Source: Halomonas colorata
GTDB taxonomy: Bacteria > Pseudomonadota > Gammaproteobacteria > Pseudomonadales > Halomonadaceae
Assembly (NCBI RefSeq): GCF_014897985.1
Contig: NZ_JABUZA010000010.1
Location: 49,360-113,359, forward strand
Reading direction: 5' to 3'
Length of the DNA stretch: 64,000 nt
Positions 8,193 through 18,211 of the stretch are shown piece by piece; position 1 is the stretch's first letter, and every line of letters starts with the position of its first letter. Both the position numbers and the translations under genes were made by a program. The notes beneath the pieces are model-generated. The model was not told where the DNA came from. It was given only the letters and a program-made list of their open reading frames with translations, and ran no database searches.

Positions 8193-9209
8193 ATGCCTCA
8201 TCTTCAGTCACGTAGTTTACGGGTGTATGCCGACTCGCTTGAGTACCTGGATCAAACCCGCTTGCCGCAGGCCGAAACATGGGTGCGCTGTGCAAGCCCG
8301 GAGGATTGGCAGGTAGCGGTCAAAAGCTTGGCGATTCGCGGTGCGCCGTTAATTGGTCTGAGCGCGGCCTTTGTGTTGGCACAGTATGCCGCGCAGCATC
8401 CCGGCCAGGAAAGCGAGTGGCAGTTGGTAAGTGACCGCTTACGGGCAACGCGCCCCACGGCAGTTAACTTGATGTACTGCCTGGACGCTATGGAAGCCTG
8501 CTTTGCTCAAGGGCCGGCTGCGCTTTCTGAACGCGCCGCCGCACTGTTTGAAGAGGACCGCGAGCTGTGTTTGCGGATGGCCGAGCGCGGTGCGGACTTA
8601 CTGAAAGACAGCGAGCGAGTGCTTACTCACTGCAATACCGGTGCCCTGGCAACAGCCGGTGTCGGCACGGCGATTGGCGCGCTGGCGGTGGCCAAGAAAC
8701 GCGGCGTAACGCTGCATGTATACGTCAACGAAACCCGCCCGCTGCTTCAGGGCGGCCGGTTAACCGCTTGGGAAATGGCCGACCTGAATATTCCGTATCA
8801 GTTGATTGCCGACAGCATGGCCGCAAGCCTGATGGCCGCTGGCAAAGTGGATAAAGTGATGGTGGGTGCCGACCGCATCTGTGCCAACGGCGACTTTGCC
8901 AATAAAGTGGGTACTTACATGCTGGCGGTGGTCGCCAATTACCATCAGGTGCCGTTCTACGTCGTGGCGCCCTACACCACGGTAGATAAAGCTTGCGCTA
9001 CCGGCGATGACATTCCGATCGAACAGCGCGACGCCGCGGAAATACGCGGAGCCACCGGTGCTTTCGGGGATGTCGTTTGGGCGCCGGAAAATGCACCGGT
9101 GTGGAATCCCTCGTTTGACGTTACGCCCGCGTCGCTAGTCACCGGTTGGGTGCTGGATACCGGCGTGTTTGACCAAGCCGCTATTGCCCGTGGCGAACAC
9201 TGCCGGTAG
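8193..9209 (+). CDS. mtnA: Methylthioribose-1-phosphate isomerase MtnA
   Basis: Converts methylthioribose 1-phosphate to methylthioribulose 1-phosphate; member of the eIF2B-alpha-like family. Motifs seen are LAIRGAPLIGLSAAF (about residues 46-60), THCNTGALATAGVGTAIGAL with the conserved Cys (about 145-165) and VMVGADRICANGDFANKVGTY with the catalytic Asp (about 225-245). The start is the ATG at 8193 because AAGGAG is positioned seven bases upstream; a longer in-frame extension to 8148 lacks this. The product is 338 residues, in the family range. It completes mtnK-A-B-C-D. No terminator separates it from the converging recQ remnant 12 bases away. Confidence 0.95.
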   Translation: MPHLQSRSLRVYADSLEYLDQTRLPQAETWVRCASPEDWQVAVKSLAIRGAPLIGLSAAFVLAQYAAQHPGQESEWQLVSDRLRATRPTAVNLMYCLDAMEACFAQGPAALSERAAALFEEDRELCLRMAERGADLLKDSERVLTHCNTGALATAGVGTAIGALAVAKKRGVTLHVYVNETRPLLQGGRLTAWEMADLNIPYQLIADSMAASLMAAGKVDKVMVGADRICANGDFANKVGTYMLAVVANYHQVPFYVVAPYTTVDKACATGDDIPIEQRDAAEIRGATGAFGDVVWAPENAPVWNPSFDVTPASLVTGWVLDTGVFDQAAIARGEHCR

Positions 9210-9221
9210 CGGCCTTTAGAT

Positions 9222-11042
9222 TTAAAGCGTGGCGTCGGCGTGGGTTTGAATCACCATAAGAAAGCCTTCGCCGTAATCCTCAAGCTTGCGTGCGCCAACG
9301 CCGGAAATATCGCCAAGCGCCTGCAGGTTCTGCGGCTTTTGTTCGGCCATTTCAGCAAGCGTGGCGTCGTGGAAGATAACGTAAGCAGGCACGCCCTGGG
9401 CTTCGGCAAGCGCCTTGCGGTGCTGGCGTAGGGCTTCCCACAAAGGGCCGTGGCCGGGTGCTGCCGAGTTGCTCTTACTGCCGCGCCGGGCGGTCTTGGT
9501 TTTGCTGGGTTTGCGCAGGGTCAGTGACTGCTCGCCGCGCAGCACCGGCTTGGCGTCTGCCGTTAAGCGAATCCCACCATGACCCTCCATATCCACGCTT
9601 AGAAAGCCGCTGGCAATCAATTGGCGAAACAGCGCCTTCCATTCGTTGGCCGAGAGATCCTTACCGATGCCAAAGGTGCTGATCTTGTCGTGACCAAAGC
9701 GGGTGATGCGCTCGTTGTTTTTGCCCAGCAATACATCTATCAGGTACGTGACGCCGAAGCGTTGCTCGGTGCGGTAAACGCACGACAGCGCCTTTTGCGC
9801 CGCCACCGTGGCGTCCCAGGTTTCCGGCGGAGTCAGGCAGTTATCGCAGTTGCCGCAGGGTGCTTCCAGATGATCGCCGAAGTAGTGCAAAAGCGCCTGG
9901 CGGCGGCAGCTGATGATTTCGCAAAGCCCCAGCATGGCGTCGAGCTTCTGGTGCTCGATGCGCTTTTGTTGGTCGGCAGCGCTGGAGTCCTGCTGCATCT
10001 GGCGTAGCGTGATGACATCCTGTAGGCCATAGGACATCCATGCATCGGCAGGCAGACCATCACGCCCGGCGCGGCCGGTTTCCTGATAGTAGGCTTCAAT
10101 ACTTTTGGGCAGATTGAGATGGGCGACAAAGCGCACGTCCGGCTTATCGATGCCCATACCAAAGGCGATGGTGGCAACCACCACTACCCCCTCTTCACGC
10201 AGAAAACGGGTCTGGTGATGCTGGCGCTGTTCCGGGGGAAGCCCCGCATGGTAGGGCAATGCGGTTAGCCCCTGGCGCTCAAGCCAGGCGGCGGTGTCGT
10301 CCACCTTGCGCCGAGATAGGCAGTAAACGATCCCGGCTTCGCCTGCGTGGTTGTCGCGGATAAAGCGCAGCAACTGATCACGGGCGTTGCCCTGATTTTC
10401 AGCGATATGGTAGCGGATGTTGGGGCGGTCAAAGCCACTGTTATAAAGCGCCGCCGCACCCAATTGCAGATGCTCAACGATATCGCCTCGCGTGGGTACA
10501 TCGGCGGTAGCCGTCAGCGCAATGCGCGGTACCTGGGGAAAGCGCTGATGAAGCTGGGAGAGCTGGCGATACTAGGGGCGAAAGTCATGGCCCCATTGGG
10601 AGACGCAGTGGGCCTCATCAATCGCAAACAGGGCAATCCGGGCCTGCTCTAGAAGCGCCTGCATACGCGGCGTGGCAAGCCGCTCGGGGGCTACGTATAA
10701 AAGATCCAGCGTGCCTTCCCGCAGGCGGTTCTCCACCGCGACCGCCTCATGGTAGTCGAGGCTTGAGTTCAGATACGCCGCGCGCACACCGTTTTGAACA
10801 AGCGCTGCCACCTGATCCTGCATTAACGCGATCAGCGGAGAAACCACGATGGCGGTGCCGTCGCGTAACAGCGCAGGAATCTGATAGCACAGTGATTTGC
10901 CTCCGCCGGTGGGCATTAATACCAGCGCATCGCCACCGGCCACCACATGATCAATAATCGCCTGCTGCGGGCCGCGAAAGCTGTCGTAGCCAAAGACTTC
11001 CTGCAGCACCTTGAGGGCCGCCGGGTTGGGTTCGCCGTGCAT
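9222..11042 (-). pseudogene. recQ: recQ ATP-dependent DNA helicase interrupted by an in-frame TAG
   Basis: The minus strand reads as a full-length RecQ (606 codons) except for one stop, TAG at 10574-10572 (codon 157). Before it: Walker A PTGGGKSLCYQIP and DEAH box AIDEAHCVSQWGHDFRP. Immediately after it in the same frame: [31 protein letters not shown], the [12 protein letters not shown] motif VI, the zinc-binding cysteines CRR and CGNCDNC, a winged-helix region and an HRDC domain. In E. coli RecQ the residue after DFRP is Glu, so GAG to TAG is the simplest change. No frameshift is present. Possible explanations are a recent pseudogene, amber readthrough or a base-call error. A downstream TTG at 10463 could restart only a helicase fragment lacking the ATP site. 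Confidence 0.9.
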
Positions 11043-11102
11043 CCTCGCTCTCCTTTTTACCGAGCGGGGATTGTCGCACGAAAAAGCCTCTTACGCGTTT
11101 GC

Positions 11103-11987
11103 CTAGCGAATTCCTGCACGCAGAAACGACTGCACAAACTGGCGCTGAAAGAGCAGAAATGCGATCAACAGCGGCGCGATGCTTAACAGCGTGGCCGCAC
11201 TGACCGTGGCCCAGTTAACCCCGGTTTCAGGGGCAGAAAATACGCCCAGGCCCACGGTTAACGGACGGCTTTCCACCGAGTTGGTGACCACCAGCGGCCA
11301 TAAAAAATTGTTCCAATGGTGGCTGATGGAAACCAGCCCATAAGCCAGGTAGGTAGGCTTGGCCAACGGCACGTAGACCTTCCAGAGAATTTCCAGCCAG
11401 CTGCAGCCCTCAATGCGAGCGGCATCTTCAAGCTCGCGGGGGATGGTCTTGAACGTCTGGCGCAACAGGAAAATACCGAAGGCGCTGGCCACATAAGGCA
11501 GCCCAATACCGGTGATAGTGTTAATTAACCCCAGCTCGCTGGCGATGCGGTAGTTCTCCACGATCAGCACTTCGGGAAATACAAACAGCTGAATCAGTAC
11601 CAGCATGAACAGCAGGTTTTTACCCGGAATGGGAAACCGCGCAAAGGCAAAGGCCGCCAGCGTACACACCACAAACTGAGCGAGTACTACGCCTGTCACC
11701 AACGCAAAGGTGTTGAGGTAATAGCGGCCAAAGGGCGCCTGTGACCAGGCGTTAACGAAATTATCCAGCGTCAGCGGGGCGAACAGATCAAAGCGCACCA
11801 TAAATTCGCTGGGATGGAAGGCCGCCCAAAAAGCGTACAGCAGCGGGAAAATCCAAATCACCGCCAATAGCCACGCCGCCACAGTTTCAAGCGATGGAAG
11901 TGACAGTCGACGAGATCGAGGCGCACCCGCCGTTGGGTTCCGGGTGTTTGAGTCTTGAGTACTTGAGATAGCGGTGGGTGAACTCAT
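11103..11987 (-). CDS. Sugar ABC transporter permease (MalG/UgpE-like)
   Basis: Inner-membrane permease with about six hydrophobic segments in 294 residues. The cytoplasmic EAA loop is visible as LEDAARIEGCSWLEILWKVYVPLAKP (about residues 195-220). Its ATG overlaps the upstream permease stop by four bases (ATGA), so the two are translationally coupled. A proline/serine-rich N-terminal stretch precedes the first membrane segment. Last gene of the four-gene minus-strand operon ATPase-binding protein-permease-permease. The substrate is probably a sugar or glycerol-phosphate-like compound, but cannot be fixed from the sequence. Confidence 0.9.
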   Translation of the reverse strand: MSSPTAISSTQDSNTRNPTAGAPRSRRLSLPSLETVAAWLLAVIWIFPLLYAFWAAFHPSEFMVRFDLFAPLTLDNFVNAWSQAPFGRYYLNTFALVTGVVLAQFVVCTLAAFAFARFPIPGKNLLFMLVLIQLFVFPEVLIVENYRIASELGLINTITGIGLPYVASAFGIFLLRQTFKTIPRELEDAARIEGCSWLEILWKVYVPLAKPTYLAYGLVSISHHWNNFLWPLVVTNSVESRPLTVGLGVFSAPETGVNWATVSAATLLSIAPLLIAFLLFQRQFVQSFLRAGIR

Positions 11988-12868
11988 TGGTAGTGCGTCC
12001 TGCGATCCAGAATCGTGAACTTCAGCGTGGCGACCACTGCAAGTACCAGTAGAATCACCACCGTAATGGTGGCCGCTGTGGTGCGATCAAAAAACGAGAA
12101 GGCATTTTCGTAGACGTAATACAGCAACAGGTTGGTCGCGTTATTGGGGCCGCCCTTGGTCAGGATAAACAGATGATCAACGACGCGTACCGCATTGATT
12201 AACGCGTTGATCAGCACAAACAGCGTGGTCGGCATCAATAGTGGAAACGTCACCCGCCAGAAGTAGCTCCAGCGGCTGGTGCCTTCAAGGTCTGAGGCTT
12301 CTTTAAGCTCAGGGGGAATGCCTTGCAGCGCCGCGAGATAAAAAATCATAAAAAAGCCGGCTTCTTTCCAGACCGACATCACGATCACCGAGCCCAGCGC
12401 AACGCTTGGGTCGCCCAGCCAATTCACCCCGGAGAACCCCAGCGCTCCAAGCAGCTTGTTAAACAGGCCAATTTGCGGGGCGTAGAAAAACATCCAGATA
12501 TTGGCCGCGGCAATCATGGGCAAAATAGTCGGTGTGAAGTAGGCCATACGCACAAGGCCACGCCCCGGCAGTTTGCCGTTAACAAACAGCGCCATACCCA
12601 ACGCCAACGCGATAGAGGCGGGGATTGTGCCTAACGCGTAAATCAGGTTATTGCGCGCTACCTTCCAGAACTTGGCGTCATCGAACAGGAAACGGTAATT
12701 CTCAAGCCCGACGAATTCCGGCGGTGCACCGCGAAAGCCGGGCAGAAACAAACTATTAATCACGGTAGTAATAGTGGGTAAATACGCAAAAGCGGCTAAC
12801 AGCACGGCGGCGGGCAATAACAGCAGCGCGCCATACATCTGCATTTTGTGGTGGGCGGTTAATGCCAT
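11984..12868 (-). CDS. Sugar ABC transporter permease (MalF/UgpA-like)
   Basis: Partner permease of the preceding entry, 294 residues with about six membrane segments (first at LLLLPAAVLLAAFAYLP). EAA loop at LKEASDLEGTSRWSYFWRVTFPLL (about residues 185-208). It follows the binding-protein gene after a 61-base gap that holds an intrinsic-terminator-like hairpin, so permease expression may be lower than that of the binding protein. Family assignment firm, substrate unknown. Confidence 0.9.
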   Translation of the reverse strand: MALTAHHKMQMYGALLLLPAAVLLAAFAYLPTITTVINSLFLPGFRGAPPEFVGLENYRFLFDDAKFWKVARNNLIYALGTIPASIALALGMALFVNGKLPGRGLVRMAYFTPTILPMIAAANIWMFFYAPQIGLFNKLLGALGFSGVNWLGDPSVALGSVIVMSVWKEAGFFMIFYLAALQGIPPELKEASDLEGTSRWSYFWRVTFPLLMPTTLFVLINALINAVRVVDHLFILTKGGPNNATNLLLYYVYENAFSFFDRTTAATITVVILLVLAVVATLKFTILDRRTHYQ

Positions 12869-12892
12869 AGGTAACTACCGCAAGTGAAAAAA

Positions 12893-12912
12893 CGCCGGGG
12901 CGAACCCCGGCG
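12893..12912 (-). terminator. Intercistronic attenuator hairpin between binding protein and permeases
   Basis: Perfect 8-bp GC stem (CGCCGGGG / CCCCGGCG) with a 4-base loop, 18 bases after the binding-protein stop. On the minus strand it is followed by TTTTTT, so it has the form of an intrinsic terminator. It probably lets most transcripts end after the binding-protein gene. Confidence 0.75.
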
Positions 12913-12929
12913 AATAGGTAAGAAAAGAC

Positions 12930-14210
12930 TTAACGTGCGTAACGACGCAGTATGGCTTCCGCTTCACGCTGGGCCTGGTTAAGCGCAGCTTCCGGTTCCA
13001 GCTGGCCGGTTAACGCTGCCTGAACGGCGTTATCCAGCGTGCGACGAATGCGGCCGCCCTGGTAGGTGGAAAGCTCGGCAGTACCGTATTCCAGCTGGTC
13101 GCGGGCAACGGCGGCGGGCGGGAAGCTCTCCACGTATTCGCGCAGCGCATCGGTCTCGTAAGCGGCTGGGCTAACGCCCATGTAGCCCGTTTCAATCGAC
13201 CAGTCGGCGGCGCGCTCGGGTGCGGTCATCCAGCGGATAAACGTCATCGCAGCGCGCTGCTCTTCCTCTGAGGCATCTTTAAAGACATAGAAGTTGCCGC
13301 CGCCGGTGGGGCTGCCGCGCTGGGTGTTCATGGGCAGCATGGCAACGCCGAAATCAAAACCGGCCTCATTGCGCACGGCGGTCAGGTTGCCGGTGGTGTG
13401 CCACATCATAGCGGTAGATTGTTCAAGGAAGTTCTGGCGCAGCGTGCCCCACTCAATGGTGCCATCCGGCATGGCGTCATGTTCGGTGGTTAGCGATACC
13501 CAGTACTCAAGGGCTTCAACGGCGGCGGGGTCATCAAAATAGACCTCGGTGCCGTCTTCACTCATCAATCGGTGGCCGTTCTGAAACGCGAATGCCTGGA
13601 ACATCCAGTAGGGGTAGCCGGTAGACGGCACCATCACGCCCCACTGCTCACCGTTGGAGGCTTCGCGAACCGTCGCCGCCATCTCGGCCATTTCCTGCCA
13701 GTTTTCCGGCGGGGTTTCAGGGTCTAAACCGGCCGCTTCAAAGGCATCCTTGTTCCAGAAAAGCACAATGGTGGAGCGCTGGAAAGGAATGCCGTAGGTG
13801 TTGCCATCCAACTGGCCGTTTTCCATCAGGCCTGGGTAGAAGCTGTCGAGCCATTCGCGCTCTTCATCGGTTTTTACCAGATCATCGAACGCCACAATGG
13901 CGTCCTGCTCGATCAGTTCGTAAAGGCCGATGGAGAACATCACCGATAGCTGCGGCGTATCGCCTGACTCAATTGCCGACATCGTGCGCACGCGGGTGTC
14001 GTCGTAGTTGCCCGCGTAGATGGCTTCTACCGAGATATCGGGGTGTTCGCTCTCAAACTCATCGACGAGATTATCGATCACGTCCGTTAGGGCACCGCCG
14101 ACCGATACGGGGTAGTACATGGTCAGGTCAACGGGATCAGCGCTTGCCTGGGCGGCGCTTAGTAGTCCGGCCACCAGGGCTGTGGTCGCAAAAGGGGTAC
14201 GCAAACGCAT
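12930..14210 (-). CDS. Extracellular solute-binding protein, family 1 (UgpB-like)
   Basis: Periplasmic receptor of the four-gene sugar ABC operon. Signal peptide MRLRTPFATTALVAGLLSAAQASA, cut probably before DPVDLTMYYPV. The mature protein shows the family-1 pattern: GALTDVIDNLVDEFESEHPDI, an early IYAGNYDDTRVRTMSAI segment, YGIPFQRSTIVLFWNKDAFEAAGLDP and GGGNFYVFKDASEEEQRAAMTFIRWM. I start at the ATG at 14210 because GGAG sits seven bases upstream and the signal peptide begins there; a seven-residue extension is less likely. The nearest family by feel is UgpB (glycerol 3-phosphate), but the ligand is not certain. Confidence 0.88.
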   Translation of the reverse strand: MRLRTPFATTALVAGLLSAAQASADPVDLTMYYPVSVGGALTDVIDNLVDEFESEHPDISVEAIYAGNYDDTRVRTMSAIESGDTPQLSVMFSIGLYELIEQDAIVAFDDLVKTDEEREWLDSFYPGLMENGQLDGNTYGIPFQRSTIVLFWNKDAFEAAGLDPETPPENWQEMAEMAATVREASNGEQWGVMVPSTGYPYWMFQAFAFQNGHRLMSEDGTEVYFDDPAAVEALEYWVSLTTEHDAMPDGTIEWGTLRQNFLEQSTAMMWHTTGNLTAVRNEAGFDFGVAMLPMNTQRGSPTGGGNFYVFKDASEEEQRAAMTFIRWMTAPERAADWSIETGYMGVSPAAYETDALREYVESFPPAAVARDQLEYGTAELSTYQGGRIRRTLDNAVQAALTGQLEPEAALNQAQREAEAILRRYAR

Positions 14211-14227
14211 AAAAGACTCCACGAACA

Positions 14228-15355
<1,128 letters not shown>

Positions 15356-15464
15356 ACACACAGGCTCATATCTATACCACCAGCGGTTATCTATTGTTGG
15401 CCAGCTTGCGGTGAAAATGTTGCTGTTGTGTGACGTTTATATGGCGGGACTGTGTCAGGCAAAA

Positions 15465-16883
15465 TCACTTGCTGATTTTAATGGCATACCGCTGCATTCG
15501 TCGTACCACGCTGGATTGGCTGATTCCTAGGCGATCCGCGATGGCGTAGGTGCTGGGTAACGTAGCGCTAAGCTGCAGCAGCGTTTCCCGTTCCAGCCGT
15601 GTTAAATACTCTTTGAGTGTTTCGTGAGATTCAATGGGCGACGTTAACGAAGAGACAGAGGTATTCGTTACGTTTGCCAGAGGCTGCTCGGTGGGAGGAT
15701 AAACATGGGGTGTCTCGATTTGATCGGTGGGGCTTGAAAGCCAAGCTCTTTCCAGCCAGTTTTCGAGTTCACGCACGTTGCCCGGCCATTCGCTACCCAT
15801 CAGGGTTGACCAAGCGCGGGTATCGAGGATTTTATGGCGACCATAGCGTTGATTAAGTCGTTTCAAACAGGCTTCGACAAGGTCGGGGATATCTTCACGG
15901 CGGTCGCGAAGCGGCGGCAATGTCACCGGAATCACGTTAAGGCGGTAGTAGAGGTCCAGACGGAATAGGCCAGCTTCTACTTGCTTAGCCAAATCCTGAT
16001 TCGTGGCAACCACCAAGCGGAAGTCCACGCGACGTGGTCGTGTATCGCCTAATCGCGTCAAGCTGCCATCCTGAATTACTTTGAGCAGCTTGGTCTGCAT
16101 CAATAGAGGTAGCTCACCAATTTCATCGAGAAACAGCGTGCCGCCTTCGGCCTGCTCCAACAAGCCGGCTTTACCCTGCCGCGCTGCACCGCTGAATGCG
16201 CCAGGCTGGTAGCCGAACATCTCGGATTCAAAAAGGTTCTCAGGGATAGCGGCACAGTTAACGTCGATAAAAGGCCCATCGCAGCGCTGGCTCCAACGGT
16301 GTAGCTGTTTGGCAAAGGCCGATTTCCCTACGCCGGATTCACCGAGCATCAACACATTGGCATCTGACGGAGCAACGCGCTTAAGCAGTAAAGCGATTTC
16401 GCGCATTACGTTACTGCGCACCTGTAGATTATCCAGCGCGTCATCCAAGGCCTGTTCATCCGCATCCGGTGCTATCTGGCTGCGCTTTAAGTGTTCGCTA
16501 AAGCGTTTTTGAAGCAGCGCATACTCATCTTGTAACAGCTGTAGATCCGTTAGATCCCGTGAGCGGCTGATAATGCGCTCTAGCTTGCCTTTGACGAAAA
16601 CGGGGTAGGCTTCAGCGATAACGCGGCGTCCTGTTCCCGTTACCTGCATAAGTTGCGCAGGTCTGCGTGTCCGCATTACTTCCATGCTGATAGACGGTTT
16701 GAGCACGCCAGCGGTTTGTAGCTGCTGAACGCTACTGGAAAGCAGCTCTTCCCGTGATACCCCATAAACAGCTTCTGCCCCTGGGCTGATATCCACTATT
16801 TGCCCATTGCCGCTGACGATAAAGAAGTGATCGTTAGCGGTTTCCACAATAGTTTGCAGTACATGCCTGTCGATGTCGCTCAT
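15465..16883 (-). CDS. Sigma-54-dependent activator (PAS-AAA+-Fis), divergent from guanidino-acid operon
   Basis: PAS sensor at about residues 1-110 ([24 protein letters not shown]), AAA+ sigma-54 interaction domain at about 155-385 and a Fis-type helix-turn-helix at the C-terminus ([20 protein letters not shown]). Walker A is [14 protein letters not shown], Walker [15 protein letters not shown]. The sigma-54 contact loop reads GAFSGA rather than the usual GAFTGA. I choose ATG 16883 because the 14 residues upstream are encoded by the repeated ATTCA-N4-TGNAT sites, which look regulatory. By position it should sense arginine, 2-ketoarginine or a guanidino acid and activate the operon at 17128. 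Architecture is certain; the ligand is inferred. Confidence 0.85.
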   Translation of the reverse strand: MSDIDRHVLQTIVETANDHFFIVSGNGQIVDISPGAEAVYGVSREELLSSSVQQLQTAGVLKPSISMEVMRTRRPAQLMQVTGTGRRVIAEAYPVFVKGKLERIISRSRDLTDLQLLQDEYALLQKRFSEHLKRSQIAPDADEQALDDALDNLQVRSNVMREIALLLKRVAPSDANVLMLGESGVGKSAFAKQLHRWSQRCDGPFIDVNCAAIPENLFESEMFGYQPGAFSGAARQGKAGLLEQAEGGTLFLDEIGELPLLMQTKLLKVIQDGSLTRLGDTRPRRVDFRLVVATNQDLAKQVEAGLFRLDLYYRLNVIPVTLPPLRDRREDIPDLVEACLKRLNQRYGRHKILDTRAWSTLMGSEWPGNVRELENWLERAWLSSPTDQIETPHVYPPTEQPLANVTNTSVSSLTSPIESHETLKEYLTRLERETLLQLSATLPSTYAIADRLGISQSSVVRRMQRYAIKISK

Positions 16884-16899
16884 CAGAAGGCCCTTTGCT

Positions 16900-16966
16900 G
16901 ATTCATTTTTGTATTGTCGATTCATTATTGAATTAATTTTACGCTCTTTGGATTCACTTTTGCATT
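16900..16966. promoter_or_regulatory. Three enhancer-like dyads, ATTCA-N4-TGNAT
   Basis: Three 16-base copies: GATTCATTTTTGTATT (16900-16915), GATTCATTATTGAATT (16919-16934) and GATTCACTTTTGCATT (16951-16966). Each is a dyad ATTCA-N4-TGNAT, perfect in the middle copy. Centres are 19 and 32 bases apart and about 50, 83 and 102 bases upstream of the -24 element. They sit next to the activator gene and its own start, which suggests enhancer sites plus autoregulation. Confidence 0.75.
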
Positions 16967-17006
16967 AAGAGATGTAAGCAGCCGCCTGTTTACTGGCTTT
17001 ATCGAC

Positions 17007-17023
17007 TTGGCATGCCATATGCA
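17007..17023 (+). promoter_or_regulatory. Sigma-54 (-24/-12) promoter of the guanidino-acid operon
   Basis: TTGGCATGCCATATGCA has GG at 17009-17010 and GC at 17021-17022, exactly ten bases apart as required for RpoN. It differs from the consensus TGGCACG-N4-TTGCA at two positions. It lies about 105 bases before the ATG at 17128 and downstream of three enhancer-like dyads. Confidence 0.85.
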
Positions 17024-17127
17024 GTGTCTTTACCAATCAGTTTTACAGCCAAGCTTTATAAATAAGCAGGTTTTTCAAACAAGGCGTTTGGTAACGCGCC
17101 AATATTCATAAAGCCAAGGAGATAAGC

Positions 17128-18078
17128 ATGTCTGAATTCAATCAGCCATTGGGCGGTAACAGCGTGCCGCGTTTCGGCGGGCCTGCCACGATGATGCGCC
17201 TACCCACGCAAGAGAGTGCGGCTGGCCTGGATGCGGCGTTTATTGGCATTCCAATGGATATTGGCACCTCTAACCGCCCCGGGACACGTCTTGGACCCCG
17301 CCAGATTCGTGATGAGTCTCGCATGCTTCGCCCCTATAACATGGCGACTCGTGCAGCACCTTTTGAAAGCCTGCAGGTGGCGGATATTGGCGATGTGCCG
17401 ATCAACACCTTTCATCTTCCCAAAAGCATCGACATCATCACTGCGTTTTTTGATGACGTACTTAGCCACAACTGTACTCCGCTGACCCTGGGCGGTGATC
17501 ACACCATGACGCTGCCGATTCTGCGCGCCATGGCCAAGAAGCATGGGCCGGTCGGGCTGATTCATATCGATGCCCACGCGGATGTGAATGAACACATGTT
17601 TAATGAGCCGATTGCCCACGGCACTACCTTCCGCCGCGCTCAGGAAGAGGGATTGTTAGCGGCTAACAAGGTTGTCCAGATTGGTCTGCGGGGCACGGGC
17701 TACTCCGCCGAAGATTTTGACTGGTGCCGTGACCAGGGCTTTCGTGTGGTGCAGGCAGAGGAGTGCTGGTACCGCTCGTTGGCGCCACTAATGGAAGAGG
17801 TGCGTGAACAGATGGGGGATACACCAGTGTATATCAGCTTCGATATCGATGGTCTGGACCCCTCGGTTGCCCCCGGAACCGGCACGGTGGAAATGGGCGG
17901 GCTGACCTCGGCCCAAGGGCTTGAAATTGTTCGTGGTGCCGCAGGTTTGAACATCGTCGGCGGCGATTTGGTGGAGGTTTCCCCACCGTATGACGCTAGC
18001 GGTAACACCGCGCTAATGGGCGCCACGCTGCTGTATGAAATGCTCTGCGTGTTGCCGGGCGTCAAGCAGGGCGATTGA
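17128..18078 (+). CDS. Ureohydrolase: guanidinobutyrase/agmatinase family
   Basis: Binuclear-manganese ureohydrolase of 316 residues, close in length to Pseudomonas GbuA and GpuA. Metal ligands are seen in LGGDHTMTLP (His), HIDAHADVNE (Asp-His-Asp) and SFDIDGLDPSVAPGTGT (two Asp). It hydrolyses a guanidino compound to an amine or amino acid plus urea. Because the operon also encodes a 2-ketoarginine decarboxylase and an aldehyde dehydrogenase, 4-guanidinobutyrate (giving 4-aminobutyrate) is the best substrate; agmatine and 3-guanidinopropionate remain possible. The ATG follows AAGGAG. First gene of the sigma-54-controlled operon. Family firm, specificity inferred. Confidence 0.88.
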   Translation: MSEFNQPLGGNSVPRFGGPATMMRLPTQESAAGLDAAFIGIPMDIGTSNRPGTRLGPRQIRDESRMLRPYNMATRAAPFESLQVADIGDVPINTFHLPKSIDIITAFFDDVLSHNCTPLTLGGDHTMTLPILRAMAKKHGPVGLIHIDAHADVNEHMFNEPIAHGTTFRRAQEEGLLAANKVVQIGLRGTGYSAEDFDWCRDQGFRVVQAEECWYRSLAPLMEEVREQMGDTPVYISFDIDGLDPSVAPGTGTVEMGGLTSAQGLEIVRGAAGLNIVGGDLVEVSPPYDASGNTALMGATLLYEMLCVLPGVKQGD

Positions 18079-18140
18079 ACTACCGCTTAGCTAGTGATTT
18101 AAAAGCGCTATCTAATAAATGCGCTATGACAAGAGACAGC

Positions 18141-18161
18141 AAGGGAGGCCTCGCCTCCCTT
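18141..18161 (+). other. Stem-loop between ureohydrolase and yjiH-like gene
   Basis: Perfect 9-bp stem AAGGGAGGC / GCCTCCCTT with a 3-base loop in the 133-base gap between the first two genes. There is no T-tract, so it is more likely an RNA-processing or stability element than a terminator. Confidence 0.6.
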
Positions 18162-18211
18162 CAGGACGCCGCCAGCCCACCTCCAATAATCACATCCAAC
18201 AGGTGAACCGT

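Noticed and set aside
9222..10463. A separate shorter helicase gene starting at TTG 10463
   Set aside because: The frame continues without change upstream to the TAG and joins the ATPase half of recQ; the fragment would lack the ATP-binding motifs.
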